41,753 nt of DNA from Lachnobacterium bovis DSM 14045. GTDB taxonomy: Bacteria; Bacillota; Clostridia; Lachnospirales; Lachnospiraceae. Where the stretch lies: contig NZ_FNPG01000027.1 in the NCBI RefSeq assembly GCF_900107245.1, positions 1-41,753 of the forward strand. The letters run 5' to 3'. This document shows positions 16,714-24,390 of the stretch, piece by piece. Position 1 is the first letter of the stretch. Every line of letters starts with the position of its first letter. The notes beneath the pieces are model-generated. The model was not told the origin of the DNA, ran no database searches, and saw only the letters and a program-made list of their open reading frames with translations. A program made the position numbers and the translations under genes.

Positions 16714-16785
16714 AGCTGATGACGGGAATTGAACCCGTGACCCCTTCCTTACCAAGGAAGTGCTCTACCTCTGAGCCACATCAGC
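16714..16785 (-). tRNA. tRNA-Thr (anticodon GGT)
   Basis: On the minus strand a cloverleaf of 72 bases can be drawn: acceptor GCTGATG/CATCAGC, D arm GGCTCAGAGGTAGAGC, anticodon stem CTTCC/GGAAG around TTGGTAA (GGT anticodon), and T arm ACGGGTTCAATTCCCGT. CCA is not encoded. A T-rich run right after the 3' end can terminate it. Confidence 0.97.
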
Positions 16786-16806
16786 ACTTAATCATATACC
16801 TAGATT

Positions 16807-16835
16807 ATAGTAACAAATAATTATTCAATTGTCAA
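16807..16835 (-). promoter_or_regulatory. Promoter of tRNA-Thr
   Basis: On the minus strand TTGACA (16830-16835), 17 bases, and TACTAT (16807-16812) precede the tRNA by about 20 bases. A TATAAT overlaps the -10 three bases further on. Confidence 0.65.
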
Positions 16836-16902
16836 GAAATTATCAACTATATATACGATAATAGACAAATAATGAAAGGAAGTTTAACACAAATTATAAA
16901 CT

Positions 16903-16929
16903 TAAGAGAAGTTTAAGATAAACCGATAT
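16903..16929 (+). promoter_or_regulatory. Sigma-28-like promoter candidate
   Basis: CCGATAT (16923-16929) matches the -10 of the flagellar sigma factor (SigD/FliA). TAAG lies 16 bases upstream (16903-16906) where TAAA is expected. It would start a transcript about 40 bases before the unknown gene at 16979. Confidence 0.35.
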
Positions 16930-16978
16930 ATAGACTGAATTAAGAAGGTGTAAAAAATAAAAAGGGGGCAAGGAAAGA

Positions 16979-17362
16979 ATGAACTTGCAAAAATTTATCG
17001 AAAACTGGAACGGTGCATATGCAGTAAATTCTAGTGATATAAGTGACAAGTTTTTTGTTTACTTAGCAGATGATTTTAAAGATGCGTTAGTTGAGGAATG
17101 TGAAAACCGAGGAATGCATTTAAAAAATTACATTCTTGGAAGCCAATTTATTTGCGGTTTTATAAAAAAGGGAAAAAAGTTTGTTTATTTTAGTTGGAAT
17201 TTTTTGAGCAAAGATAATAGAGTTGATACATTGACGGAGGTTTCATATAGAGAAGTTGACAATGATCATGATTTCGTGAATGGAATATATGAGACGTGCC
17301 AGTTATCAGAACTTGTTGACAAAGTTGATAAATATTTTAAAGAACACTCTTTGGTGGCTTAA
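16979..17362 (+). CDS. Unknown protein (127 residues)
   Basis: I do not recognise this family. The product is a soluble alpha/beta-looking protein without signal peptide or membrane span. Its features are an N-terminal helix (MNLQKFIENWNG), a central IKKGKKFVYFSWNF strand pair, an acidic VDNDHDF stretch and a C-terminal helix (LSELVDKVDKYFKEH). A GGAAAG site precedes ATG 16979. The only functional hint is a sigma-28-like promoter just upstream, which would link it to motility; the lytic transglycosylase at 24.4-25.2 kb has a similar element. Base composition matches its neighbours. Confidence 0.7.
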   Translation: MNLQKFIENWNGAYAVNSSDISDKFFVYLADDFKDALVEECENRGMHLKNYILGSQFICGFIKKGKKFVYFSWNFLSKDNRVDTLTEVSYREVDNDHDFVNGIYETCQLSELVDKVDKYFKEHSLVA

Positions 17363-17367
17363 AAAAG

Positions 17368-17425
17368 GTCCCATTCATTTTCATTATTTCGTAAATCAAT
17401 AATGAAGATGTAATGGGACTTTTTT
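17368..17425. terminator. Terminator between convergent genes
   Basis: GTCCCATT (17368-17375) pairs with AATGGGAC (17412-17419), followed by TTTTTT. Inside is a second perfect stem, TTCATTATT/AATAATGAA. On the minus strand the hairpin ends in TTTTTT as well, so it works for both flanking genes. Confidence 0.9.
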
Positions 17426-17432
17426 ATTTAAA

Positions 17433-17684
17433 TTAATCTGATAAGAATTTGCTTAATGATTCAACAGCTTCTGATTCATCTTCCCCATTTGCAAGGATTT
17501 GAATGTTTGAACCAGGAGTTGGATTGAAAGCCATGATGCCCATAATGCTTTTGGCATTAATGTGTTTCTCATTACTTTCTAGAATAATATTACTCTGAAA
17601 TTGGCAAGCAAGCTGTACAAGTTCAGCGATTGGATTGCCCTTTCTCTCTAACCAATTTGTTACAATAACGTTTGTTTCTTGCAT
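17433..17684 (-). CDS. HPr-like protein with Lys in place of catalytic His15 (Crh-like)
   Basis: The protein has 83 residues and aligns with HPr over its full length without gaps. The normal active-site sequence G-L-H15-x-R17-P18 is here E13-R14-K15-G16-N17-P18, so the histidine phosphorylated by enzyme I is missing and PTS transport activity should be lost. The regulatory segment N-A-K-Ser46-I-M-G-I-M is intact. Bacillus Crh shows the same logic: it has Gln15, keeps Ser46, and when phosphorylated by HPr kinase acts with CcpA in catabolite repression. This gene may be an independent Crh analogue; that is inference, since neither CcpA nor HPr kinase is in the window. A G-rich ribosome site (GGGAGGGG) precedes the ATG at 17684. 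Transcribed alone on the minus strand. Confidence 0.85.
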   Translation of the reverse strand: MQETNVIVTNWLERKGNPIAELVQLACQFQSNIILESNEKHINAKSIMGIMAFNPTPGSNIQILANGEDESEAVESLSKFLSD

Positions 17685-17995
17685 TTACTACCCCTCCCAT
17701 GAATAGATTAATTATATCAATTATATTCTACTATAATTAATTACTGAAAAATATGCAAATGAAAATTTAAAAAATTTCGTAAAAAATAAAAAAATTGTTA
17801 AAAAAGACAAAAATAGTCTACCTTAATATTCAGTAATAGTGCATTTTTTTATAATAATTTACAAAAAATTAATATTATGGTATATATTTATTTTGAAATA
17901 CATAGTATAATAAAATAGTATGTAGTGGATACAATACTACTGATTAAAGGAAGATGACGTTTTTAATGTCAAAAATATATAGTAAGGTGAGATAA
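17685..17995. other. AT-rich gene-free control region
   Basis: This divergent stretch separates the HPr-like gene (minus) and the small membrane protein (plus). It contains several TATAAT-like boxes in both directions but no -35 at proper spacing that I can defend. No hairpin with a T tract and no small frame with a ribosome site was seen. Confidence 0.4.
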
Positions 17996-18265
17996 ATGAA
18001 CAACAACAATTTTAATGACTTAAAAGATATAAAATTTAATATTCCAGGCAAAAAAGAATTACTATTGATTCAAGGAAATGAATTTGTTTATAAAGTTGGA
18101 ATGATGGTTTTCTTAGCAATTATTATGTATGAAGTTTTTAAGGGAGAACGCATTTATGCAACAAATTCGCATGTATGTATGTTTCTTTTCTGGCTAGTGG
18201 GAATGTTCTTCCATGGATATATAAAATACAAATATGGAATTATTAGAAAAAAAGACAGAAAATAA
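17996..18265 (+). CDS. Small membrane protein of unknown function (89 residues)
   Basis: A polar start of about 35 residues (FNDLKDIKFNIPGKKELL) is followed by two hydrophobic segments (about 36-51 and 61-80) and a basic end, IIRKKDRK. Both ends should face the cytoplasm. The sequence resembles small two-span Clostridia proteins of DUF type, but I cannot assign one. AAGGTGAG lies before ATG 17996. A 16-base palindrome-like site lies between it and the next small gene. Confidence 0.7.
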   Translation: MNNNNFNDLKDIKFNIPGKKELLLIQGNEFVYKVGMMVFLAIIMYEVFKGERIYATNSHVCMFLFWLVGMFFHGYIKYKYGIIRKKDRK

Positions 18266-18275
18266 TAAAAATAAA

Positions 18276-18291
18276 TTTGCATTTTTGCGCA
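18276..18291. promoter_or_regulatory. Weak copy of the ftsZ/XRE-type palindrome
   Basis: TTTGCA-TTTT-TGCGCA has the same 6-4-6 layout as the perfect site TTCGCA-N4-TGCGAA near 22690. It lies 67 bases before the DUF6465-type gene. Similarity could be chance in AT-rich DNA. Confidence 0.3.
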
Positions 18292-18357
18292 ATAAAGTAT
18301 ATTATATACTTTGAAGAGAATTTTATATAATTAATTTCAAAGAGGAGGTATACGATT

Positions 18358-18621
18358 ATGGCAAAGAAAGAGACTTTAAAGGTCGAAAAGGAAAAAAAGG
18401 TTACAACTACAAAAAAAGAAACAAAAGAGGTACAGATTTATTTTCAGTATGGAGACAGAGAGGTTAACGAATCTGATGTAAATGAAAAAATAAAAAGTGC
18501 ACTCGAAGAGCAGGGACATAAAGAATCTATTAAGACAATGGATATTTATGTTAAACCAGAAGAAAATGCAGCATATTATGTTGTAAACAAAACAGAAACA
18601 GGAAAAGTTGAATTATTCTAA
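18358..18621 (+). CDS. DUF6465-type small protein
   Basis: The protein has 87 residues: a lysine/glutamate/threonine-rich basic start (1-25), then a compact domain (VQIYFQYGDREVNESDVNEKIKSALEEQG...KTMDIYVKPEENAAYYVVNKTETGKVELF). This matches a small family widespread in Clostridia, often listed as DUF6465, of unknown function. The basic tail suggests nucleic-acid or cell-envelope contact, but nothing more can be read. GAGGAGG precedes ATG 18358 by 10 bases, a strong ribosome site that suggests high expression. Confidence 0.75.
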   Translation: MAKKETLKVEKEKKVTTTKKETKEVQIYFQYGDREVNESDVNEKIKSALEEQGHKESIKTMDIYVKPEENAAYYVVNKTETGKVELF

Positions 18622-18951
18622 TGAAATAGATAGAATGATGCTTTAGTAAATAATATTTAATCAATAATTTTTAAGTTATACATTTTGGATCAATTTAAGA
18701 TACATTTTCAAGTATGATCATGAGAAATATGAAGATTATGAGTAATGAGAAGAGATTTTTATCACTATGTAATCGTTAGTATTAAATGATATATTTGTAA
18801 AATGTAATCTTGATTGGTTCATTTTTTTTGTTTAAAAACTAATTGACGGCTTTAATAAAAATAACACTCAAAATGGAAACTTTCCGTTGTTTCAACTAAA
18901 AAATACTAAAAACCTGAAAAAAAATACGCCGAAAAATAGCGCAAAACGAGT
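18622..18951. other. Gene-free stretch before the amylase control region
   Basis: No supported gene on either strand. A short palindrome GGAAA-C-TTTCC and a GAAAC...GTTTC inverted repeat lie near 18875-18895, ahead of the amylase promoter. No clear terminator for the DUF6465-type gene was found. Confidence 0.4.
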
Positions 18952-18969
18952 AGGTTTTCTAGAAAACCT
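18952..18969. promoter_or_regulatory. Perfect 18-bp palindrome before the amylase promoter
   Basis: AGGTTTTCTAGAAAACCT is fully self-complementary and ends 21 bases before the -35 of the amylase promoter. It fits an operator for a dimeric regulator. It does not match the CcpA cre consensus. The regulator is unknown. Confidence 0.6.
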
Positions 18970-18990
18970 CGAAAAAACGCGAAATTTTAC

Positions 18991-19019
18991 TTGTCATCAC
19001 ATTCGTCAGGATGTATATT
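18991..19019 (+). promoter_or_regulatory. Amylase promoter
   Basis: TTGTCA (18991-18996), 17 bases, TATATT (19014-19019). It overlaps an upstream in-frame ATG at 19011, which argues that translation starts later, at 19077. Confidence 0.65.
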
Positions 19020-19076
19020 ATAGTTAAGAAAAGACATATCATGTTGTGCAATAAAACGAAAAAGGAGAAAGTTTAT

Positions 19077-21164
19077 ATGAAAAGAAAGAGTGAGTTTATG
19101 AAAAAAGGTATGAGTGCTTTTTTGGCTGCAGTAACAGTTATTACTTCTATGGGATTAGGAAATGTAGAGGTTAATGCTAGTACAACAGAAAGTAGCAGTT
19201 TGCAGGAATCATTTGGATTAAAAAAGAATGTACAAGATGGTGTAATATTACATGCTTGGGATTGGTCTTTTAATAATATAAAGGATCATATGTCAGAAAT
19301 TGCAAGTGCAGGTTATACAACAATTCAGACGTCGCCAATTCAGCCATACAAAGAAGCAAGCCAGCCAGGAAACAAAACAAATAGTAGTTGGTGGCTTTTC
19401 TATCAGCCAACGGATTTTACTGTTTCAAAATCAAAGAATGATAATCTTCTTGGAACAGAAGCTGAATTCAAAGAAATGTGTAAAGAGGCTGATAAGTATG
19501 GAATAAAGATTATTGTAGACGTTGTAGCCAATCATGTTGCAAATAGAAGCGATGGTGTAAACAGTTATTATCAGGGAATTTCAAATAATTTAAAGAGAAA
19601 TGATTTCTTCCATGATTTAGGATTCCCAGGAATTGATTATAGAAATAGATATACTATAATCAATCATTCTATGGGAGATGGAGAGGTAAAATTATCGGAT
19701 TTAAATACAGAAAATGCTGATTTACAGAATTATATAGAACATTTTCTAGAAGAATGTATCGATGATGGTGCGGATGGATTTAGATTTGATGCAGCAAAAC
19801 ATATTGGTGTACCAAAAGATGGAGCACAGTATACATTTTTCCCAAATGTAGTAGGTAGAGCTAAAGCTTACTATAAAACAAAGACTGAAAGAACAGCTGA
19901 TGAGTTATACTGCTATGGTGAAATTCTTGATGAGCCAGGCGGAGACACAAAAAGTGCAAATTATGTACCTTATGTGAATGTGACAGATAATAGAACAAGT
20001 GCAATAATTAGAAACGGTGTAAGTGGAAATCCAAGTGCTGCAGCTACAAGTTATTATCAGAATCAGGTTAGTCCATCAAATAATGTTTTATGGGCTGAAT
20101 CTCATGATGAGTATCAAAACGAAGGTGGTGCAACTAGATACACTGACATTTCTCAGATTAAAAAAGCTTGGGCAATGGTTGGCTCAAGAGCGAAGGCAAC
20201 AAGTTTATTCTATGCAAGAACAAATGGTTATAGAGCTGGTAATATAGGTGATATTACAACAAATGATTGGAAATCAAAAGAAGTTGTTGAAATTAATAAG
20301 TTCCATAACAAATTTACATCAGAAACAGAGTATTTATCATCAGAAGATGGAATTGCTTACAACGAAAGAGGAACATCAGGTGTTGTACTTGTAAATTGTT
20401 ATGGTGGTTCAAAATACGCTAATGTTAAAGCAAATAAGATGAAAAACGGAACATACTATGATGCTATCACTGGAAATGAATTTAAAGTAGAAAATGGGAA
20501 AATTAGTGGTCAAATAGGTGGAAGTGGTATAGCTGTAGTTTATAATAAAGGCGAAATTGTTATTCCACCAGTACAATCATCTCATAGAGTTTACTTTAAA
20601 GCACCATCTAATTGGAATGGAAATGTTTCTTGTTATGCTTACGGAGACAAAGTTTCAAATGCAAATTGGCCAGGAGAAAAAATGCAGTATGATTCTGCTA
20701 AGAAGCTATACTACTATGATGTAGATGGAAAATATGATCATGTAATGTTTACAGACGGTGTTAATCAATATCCAGGAGCTAGACAAGAAGGCTTGAAATT
20801 CACAACAGATGCAAAAGAATGGATTTATGAAAATGACTCATGGAAAGAATATAAAGAAGATCATAATGTTGGAAGTGAGTACATTATTTATTTCAAGAAT
20901 TCATACAATTGGGGAACACCATATGCATATATGTGGAATGATACAAAGAATGGTTTGATTACAAACAGTGCAAATTGGCCAGGAGAAAAAATGTTTGTTA
21001 AAGATGCTTCGAAAGGTATTTACGGAATTAAAGTAGATGCTTCAAAAGGATTCAACCATATCATTTTCAGTGATTGTGGAAGAAATCAGACTGTTGATTT
21101 AGATATAAGCTCAAGTAATAAAATCTACGACATTCAAACAAGAACATGGAGTGACTACAAATAA
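19077..21164 (+). CDS. Secreted alpha-amylase (GH13) with two C-terminal CBM26-like modules
   Basis: From ATG 19077 (AAAGGAG 9 bases before) the product has 695 residues. A signal peptide (MKRKSEFMKKGMSAFLAAV..., cleavage near VNAS) leads to a GH13 barrel. Conserved regions are DVVANHV, GFRFDAAKH with nucleophile Asp238, YGEILDEP with acid Glu282, and ESHDEYQ with Asp344. After a C-domain come two related starch-binding modules (about 504-590 and 602-695). Each has a YFK-N-W start and an NANWPGEKM / NSANWPGEKM motif typical of CBM26. There is no LPxTG or SLH anchor, so the enzyme is released or held by starch binding. It hydrolyses alpha-1,4 links in starch outside the cell. It stands alone between its own promoter and terminator; a palindromic operator suggests induction by starch products. 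Confidence 0.95.
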   Translation: MKRKSEFMKKGMSAFLAAVTVITSMGLGNVEVNASTTESSSLQESFGLKKNVQDGVILHAWDWSFNNIKDHMSEIASAGYTTIQTSPIQPYKEASQPGNKTNSSWWLFYQPTDFTVSKSKNDNLLGTEAEFKEMCKEADKYGIKIIVDVVANHVANRSDGVNSYYQGISNNLKRNDFFHDLGFPGIDYRNRYTIINHSMGDGEVKLSDLNTENADLQNYIEHFLEECIDDGADGFRFDAAKHIGVPKDGAQYTFFPNVVGRAKAYYKTKTERTADELYCYGEILDEPGGDTKSANYVPYVNVTDNRTSAIIRNGVSGNPSAAATSYYQNQVSPSNNVLWAESHDEYQNEGGATRYTDISQIKKAWAMVGSRAKATSLFYARTNGYRAGNIGDITTNDWKSKEVVEINKFHNKFTSETEYLSSEDGIAYNERGTSGVVLVNCYGGSKYANVKANKMKNGTYYDAITGNEFKVENGKISGQIGGSGIAVVYNKGEIVIPPVQSSHRVYFKAPSNWNGNVSCYAYGDKVSNANWPGEKMQYDSAKKLYYYDVDGKYDHVMFTDGVNQYPGARQEGLKFTTDAKEWIYENDSWKEYKEDHNVGSEYIIYFKNSYNWGTPYAYMWNDTKNGLITNSANWPGEKMFVKDASKGIYGIKVDASKGFNHIIFSDCGRNQTVDLDISSSNKIYDIQTRTWSDYK

Positions 21165-21250
21165 GTTATTTGTAATATTAATGCTTAAAAAAACAGTTAA
21201 ACAACGCAAATAAATTAGCTTTATAGTATTCATTTATATAATATTATTGA

Positions 21251-21285
21251 AGGGAAATGAAAGTTTTAAATTCATTTCCCTTTTT
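21251..21285 (+). terminator. Intrinsic terminator after amylase
   Basis: GGGAAATGAA (21252-21261) pairs perfectly with TTCATTTCCC (21271-21280), followed by TTTTT. ftsZ converges on it from the right. Confidence 0.92.
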
Positions 21286-21321
21286 AGTTGAATTATAGTT
21301 ATTCTGTTTTATTTGCTTGAT

Positions 21322-22479
21322 TTATCTGTTTTTATTTTGTAAAAAAGAAGGGATTTGTATATCGTATGGTTCCTTGCTTGGTTTTACTGGTTCAGGTTCT
21401 TTTAAAACACTAGTTGTTTCATAAACTTGTTGTTTTTTATCTAAAGTGTTAGAAGTCACATTGCGTTTTAAAGAATCCATTGAAGCAGATGCTACAGTAT
21501 GGTTTGAATAAATACTAGTATCCTTCATTCCAGTAGCAATAATGGTAATAACAATTTTATTTTCATCAGCCATTCCATTTTGAACAGTACCCCATATGAT
21601 ATTTACATCTTCCCCAGCTAGCGCTTGGACATACGAGATAGCATCATTAATATCTAAAAGGTTTACATCACCGCTTGAGTTTATCAAGATATTTGAAGAT
21701 CCTTCGATATTGGTATCGAGTAATGGTGATTCTAACGCCTGCTTGAAAGCATCAATTATTTGACTACTGTCATCTACAATTCCAATTCCTAAATGACCGA
21801 TTCCTTTGTTTTCTAAGGTTGTTTTAAGATCGTTGAAATCTAGATTAATCATTCCATTGTTAAAAATAATACTAGTAATACTTGTTATAGTGTATCTTAA
21901 AACATTGTCAGCTAAAGCAAAAGCGTCATTTAAACCAAGTGGTTTATTTGAAACAGAAATATTAATTAACTTATCATTTGGAATGACAAGTAATGTGTCG
22001 ATGTTTTTCTTTAGATTTTCAATTCCGTGTTGAGCTACCTTATAACGAGGAGAACCTTCAAATTTAAAAGGTAAAGTTACAACTCCAATGGTTAGAATTT
22101 TTTTCTTTTTACAAATTTCAGCTATGATAGGAGTTGCTCCAGTTCCAGTTCCACCGCCCATTCCGCAAGTTAGAATTACCATGTCGTAATTATCGACAAG
22201 TTTAGAAATTTCATCAGCACTTTCTGCGGCGGCAGCTTCTCCAACAGAGGGATTAGAACCAGCACCATATCCTTTTGTTAGTTTTTCACCTAATTGAATT
22301 TTATATTTTACATCACAACAATCAAGAATTTGCTTGTCTGTGTTAAAAATCGCATAATCAACATGGTTACTATTGATGTTTGCCATTCTTTTTATAGCAT
22401 TATTTCCACCGCCACCGATTCCAATTACAAGAATTTGTGGTTCTAGAGTATTATTTACCGTTGTATTTAAAATTTCCAT
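21322..22479 (-). CDS. ftsZ: Cell division protein FtsZ, solitary and outside a dcw cluster
   Basis: FtsZ polymerises with GTP into the division ring. I start it at the ATG ending at 22479, since GAGGTGAC lies 5 bases before; a GTG three codons upstream falls inside that site. The product has 385 residues: [10 protein letters not shown] at the start, the tubulin signature [19 protein letters not shown], the T7-loop-like [11 protein letters not shown], and a C-terminal conserved peptide [12 protein letters not shown]. It keeps all core motifs but diverges from usual FtsZ in the early core ([17 protein letters not shown]). No ftsA, sepF or mur genes adjoin it, so it may be the only copy or a second one. 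It is divergent from an XRE/ImmA pair with shared palindromes, which is unusual for ftsZ. Confidence 0.93.
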   Translation of the reverse strand: MEILNTTVNNTLEPQILVIGIGGGGNNAIKRMANINSNHVDYAIFNTDKQILDCCDVKYKIQLGEKLTKGYGAGSNPSVGEAAAAESADEISKLVDNYDMVILTCGMGGGTGTGATPIIAEICKKKKILTIGVVTLPFKFEGSPRYKVAQHGIENLKKNIDTLLVIPNDKLINISVSNKPLGLNDAFALADNVLRYTITSITSIIFNNGMINLDFNDLKTTLENKGIGHLGIGIVDDSSQIIDAFKQALESPLLDTNIEGSSNILINSSGDVNLLDINDAISYVQALAGEDVNIIWGTVQNGMADENKIVITIIATGMKDTSIYSNHTVASASMDSLKRNVTSNTLDKKQQVYETTSVLKEPEPVKPSKEPYDIQIPSFLQNKNR

Positions 22480-22680
22480 TATAGTCACCTCAATTTAGTT
22501 AATAAAATAAGTTAAAGAGTTCATAAAATAATTAAAAACAAGTCAGTTAAAATATAATTATTTATTGAATTATTAATATTTTTTAGTTTTATAGTTTTAA
22601 GCTGTATTTACAGAGTAATAACATATATTTGTAGAATATAGTTTTTTATGATATTTGAAAAAATATTTCATTTAATCAAA

Positions 22681-22696
22681 TTCGCACTTTTGCGAA
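22681..22696. promoter_or_regulatory. Perfect operator-like palindrome O1 in the ftsZ leader
   Basis: TTCGCA-CTTT-TGCGAA is a perfect 6-bp inverted repeat with a 4-base spacer. It falls about +7 to +22 relative to the expected ftsZ transcript start, where a bound repressor would block elongation or initiation. Confidence 0.65.
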
Positions 22697-22709
22697 TTAT
22701 CTAATTTAT

Positions 22710-22738
22710 AATATAGCTTTTATGCAATAATTAGTCAA
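22710..22738 (-). promoter_or_regulatory. ftsZ promoter
   Basis: On the minus strand TTGACT (22733-22738), 17 bases, TATATT (22710-22715): a good sigma-A promoter. It leaves a leader of about 220 bases before the ftsZ start. Confidence 0.7.
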
Positions 22739-22744
22739 CAAAAA

Positions 22745-22760
22745 ATTGCAAAAATGCGAA
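22745..22760. promoter_or_regulatory. Operator-like palindrome O2 between the divergent promoters
   Basis: ATTGCA-AAAA-TGCGAA shares the right half and layout of O1. Its centre is 64 bases from that of O1, close to six helical turns. It ends six bases before the -35 of the XRE gene. Confidence 0.55.
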
Positions 22761-22766
22761 AACATA

Positions 22767-22795
22767 TTGAAAAAGAAAAAATACTATTGTAAAAT
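22767..22795 (+). promoter_or_regulatory. Promoter of the XRE-immA operon
   Basis: TTGAAA (22767-22772), 17 bases, TAAAAT (22790-22795); an overlapping TATAAT at 22795-22800 has poorer spacing. The start codon follows at 22831. Confidence 0.55.
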
Positions 22796-22830
22796 ATAAT
22801 CATAAATTAACAATTAGGTCGGAGGTTGTA

Positions 22831-23271
22831 ATGTCAATAGGAGAACGTATTAAGCAACGTAGAAAAGAAAAGAAGATTTCTGTTGATTTTATTGCCAGAG
22901 AATTAGGCGTATCAAGTTCAACAGTATATAGATATGAGGATTCATCTATTGAAAAAATACCAATTAGGGTATTTGATAAATTATGTGAAATTTTAGAAGT
23001 TACACCGGCAGAGCTTATGGGAAATAGTGCAGTGCCATGTAAGATTGTAGAAACGAATCCTCTTCCAGAAAAGTTTAATAATCCACAAGACGCGATGGAG
23101 TTTATACTTAAAACTCCTACGTTAGCAGCGTATGGAGGGTATGATCCTAGCAGTATGACAGATGAGATGATAGTTGAGTTTGCAAATGAGTTATTAAGAC
23201 AATTTAGATATGTGAGTCTTAGTTTTAAAGAGAGGTACAATAAAAAGTATGAAGAAGAAGGACATTATTAA
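22831..23271 (+). CDS. XRE-family helix-turn-helix regulator
   Basis: The protein has 146 residues. The N-terminal HTH (about 4-62) reads IGERIKQRRKEKKISVDFIARELGVSSSTVYRYEDSSIEKIP...FDKLCEILEVTPAELMG, a classic Cro/C1 type. The C-terminal part (about 75-146) has no recognised domain and probably mediates dimer formation or protease recognition. The gene overlaps the next by 23 bases, so regulator and ImmA-type protease are translationally coupled. In Bacillus ICEBs1 and in prophages, ImmR/ImmA pairs work this way: the protease destroys the repressor after damage or a signal. Here no integrase or phage gene is near, and the divergent target is ftsZ. GGAGG lies 7 bases before ATG 22831. Confidence 0.9.
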   Translation: MSIGERIKQRRKEKKISVDFIARELGVSSSTVYRYEDSSIEKIPIRVFDKLCEILEVTPAELMGNSAVPCKIVETNPLPEKFNNPQDAMEFILKTPTLAAYGGYDPSSMTDEMIVEFANELLRQFRYVSLSFKERYNKKYEEEGHY

Positions 23272-23680
23272 TTTAGCGAGAGAAATTAAACAAAATTGGC
23301 AAACTAATGATCCTTATGTTATAGCTAAGAAAATTGGTGTTTTAGTATTTAATGGAGCTAATGTAAGAGGTTTTAAGGCACATACTATTAAATTGGGCTC
23401 GTATCCAACTACAATTTGGATTAATGAAGCATATACAGATGTTTCCAAAAAAGTTTTATGTGCTCATGAGCTCGGACATGCCATCTTGCATCCGGATAAT
23501 ATAAATTATTTTGGTGTAACTCCGCAAAATGTCACTAAAAGTGTTGAATATGAAGCTAATTTATTTGCATTGGCTTTACTAGTAGATGAAAAAGATTTAA
23601 GTATGCCATTAGAGAATCTTAGTTCATATGCAGTGAAAAGTGTATTGGATTACAATATAAAACTACAAGATAAAAATTAA
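23249..23680 (+). CDS. ImmA/IrrE-family metallopeptidase
   Basis: The protein has 143 residues with the zinc motif HELGH at 73-77 (LCAHELGHAILH). EYEANLFALALL (Glu100 or Glu102) supplies the third ligand, as in ImmA/IrrE (DUF955). The N-terminal part (YVIAKKIGVLVF) is typical of the family. No DNA-binding domain is present; that function is in the overlapping XRE gene. Expected role: cleavage of the XRE partner, lifting repression at the palindromes upstream. The trigger cannot be read. A good intrinsic terminator was not found in the 150 bases after it, though cheY starts with its own ribosome site. Confidence 0.9.
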   Translation: MKKKDIINLAREIKQNWQTNDPYVIAKKIGVLVFNGANVRGFKAHTIKLGSYPTTIWINEAYTDVSKKVLCAHELGHAILHPDNINYFGVTPQNVTKSVEYEANLFALALLVDEKDLSMPLENLSSYAVKSVLDYNIKLQDKN

Positions 23681-23830
23681 ATTTTTATAAAATTTTTATA
23701 AAGAAATATAAATATTCTAAACTTTATATTAAATAGTCGTGACTATTATTGATGCTAATTAACATCTATGATATCATTTTTGAAGTTGAGAAAAATTTGA
23801 CAAATGATAAATAGTTAGGAGAATTGTGTA

Positions 23831-24193
23831 ATGGCTAAAATATTAATTTGCGACGATGCTGAATTTATGAGACTTATGATAAGAGACATACTTGAAAAAG
23901 AAGGACATGAGGTTGTTGGTGAGGCTGATAACGGAAATACTGTAGTTGAATTATATAAGCAATTGTCCCCAGATCTTGTTGTTATGGATATTACAATGCC
24001 TGGAGATAATGGAATTAAAGCATGTGAAAAAATTATGGATTTTGATAAAGATGCAAGATTGGTAATTTGCTCGGCTATGGGACAAAAGGCGATGGTAGTT
24101 GATGCAATTAAAGCAGGTGCGAGAGATTTTATTACTAAGCCATTTAAAGAACCTAGAATTATTCAAGCTGTAAACAGAGTGCTTGGTTTATAA
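23831..24193 (+). CDS. CheY-like single-domain response regulator
   Basis: The 120 residues form one receiver domain and nothing else. Acidic pocket Asp8/Asp9 (ICDDA), phosphoacceptor Asp53 (LVVMDITMPG), ICSAMGQ at the switch Ser, and TKPF with the conserved Lys are all in place. EFMRLMIRDIL and the loop around MGQKAMVVDAIKAGARDF look like chemotaxis CheY, which binds the flagellar switch. No che operon is adjacent, but the convergent neighbour is a lytic transglycosylase with a sigma-28-like promoter, giving a motility flavour. GGAG lies 9 bases before ATG 23831. A CheY role is likely; another receiver function is possible. Confidence 0.85.
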   Translation: MAKILICDDAEFMRLMIRDILEKEGHEVVGEADNGNTVVELYKQLSPDLVVMDITMPGDNGIKACEKIMDFDKDARLVICSAMGQKAMVVDAIKAGARDFITKPFKEPRIIQAVNRVLGL

Positions 24194-24339
24194 AATATTT
24201 GTAGGATAACTAGTTTTTATTATCGTTGCCAAGTTTTTGTTTGAATCGGAAACAGATAAATATTGTGATTTTTTGTTTGAATAGATATATTGTGTTGTGT
24301 ATTAAGTTAGTATTATAATTAAGTTGCTTGTATAAAAAT

Positions 24340-24390
24340 AGGGTAATCACTTGAAATTTATAATTGATTTCACGTGCTACCCTTATTTTT
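24340..24390. terminator. Terminator between convergent cheY-like and lytic transglycosylase genes
   Basis: GGGTA/TACCC and CAC/GTG, with an inner TGAAA/TTTCA, form an interrupted stem (24341-24383), followed by TTATTTTT. The plus-strand T tract overlaps the stop codon of the minus-strand gene. Confidence 0.75.

Noticed and set aside
19011-19076. Earlier ATG for the amylase
   Set aside because: It overlaps the promoter -10 and would place about 22 charged residues before the signal peptide.
22831-23680. Edge of an integrative element, because XRE-ImmA pairs occur there
   Set aside because: No integrase, excisionase, conjugation or phage gene and no attachment repeat was seen; neighbours are core genes.
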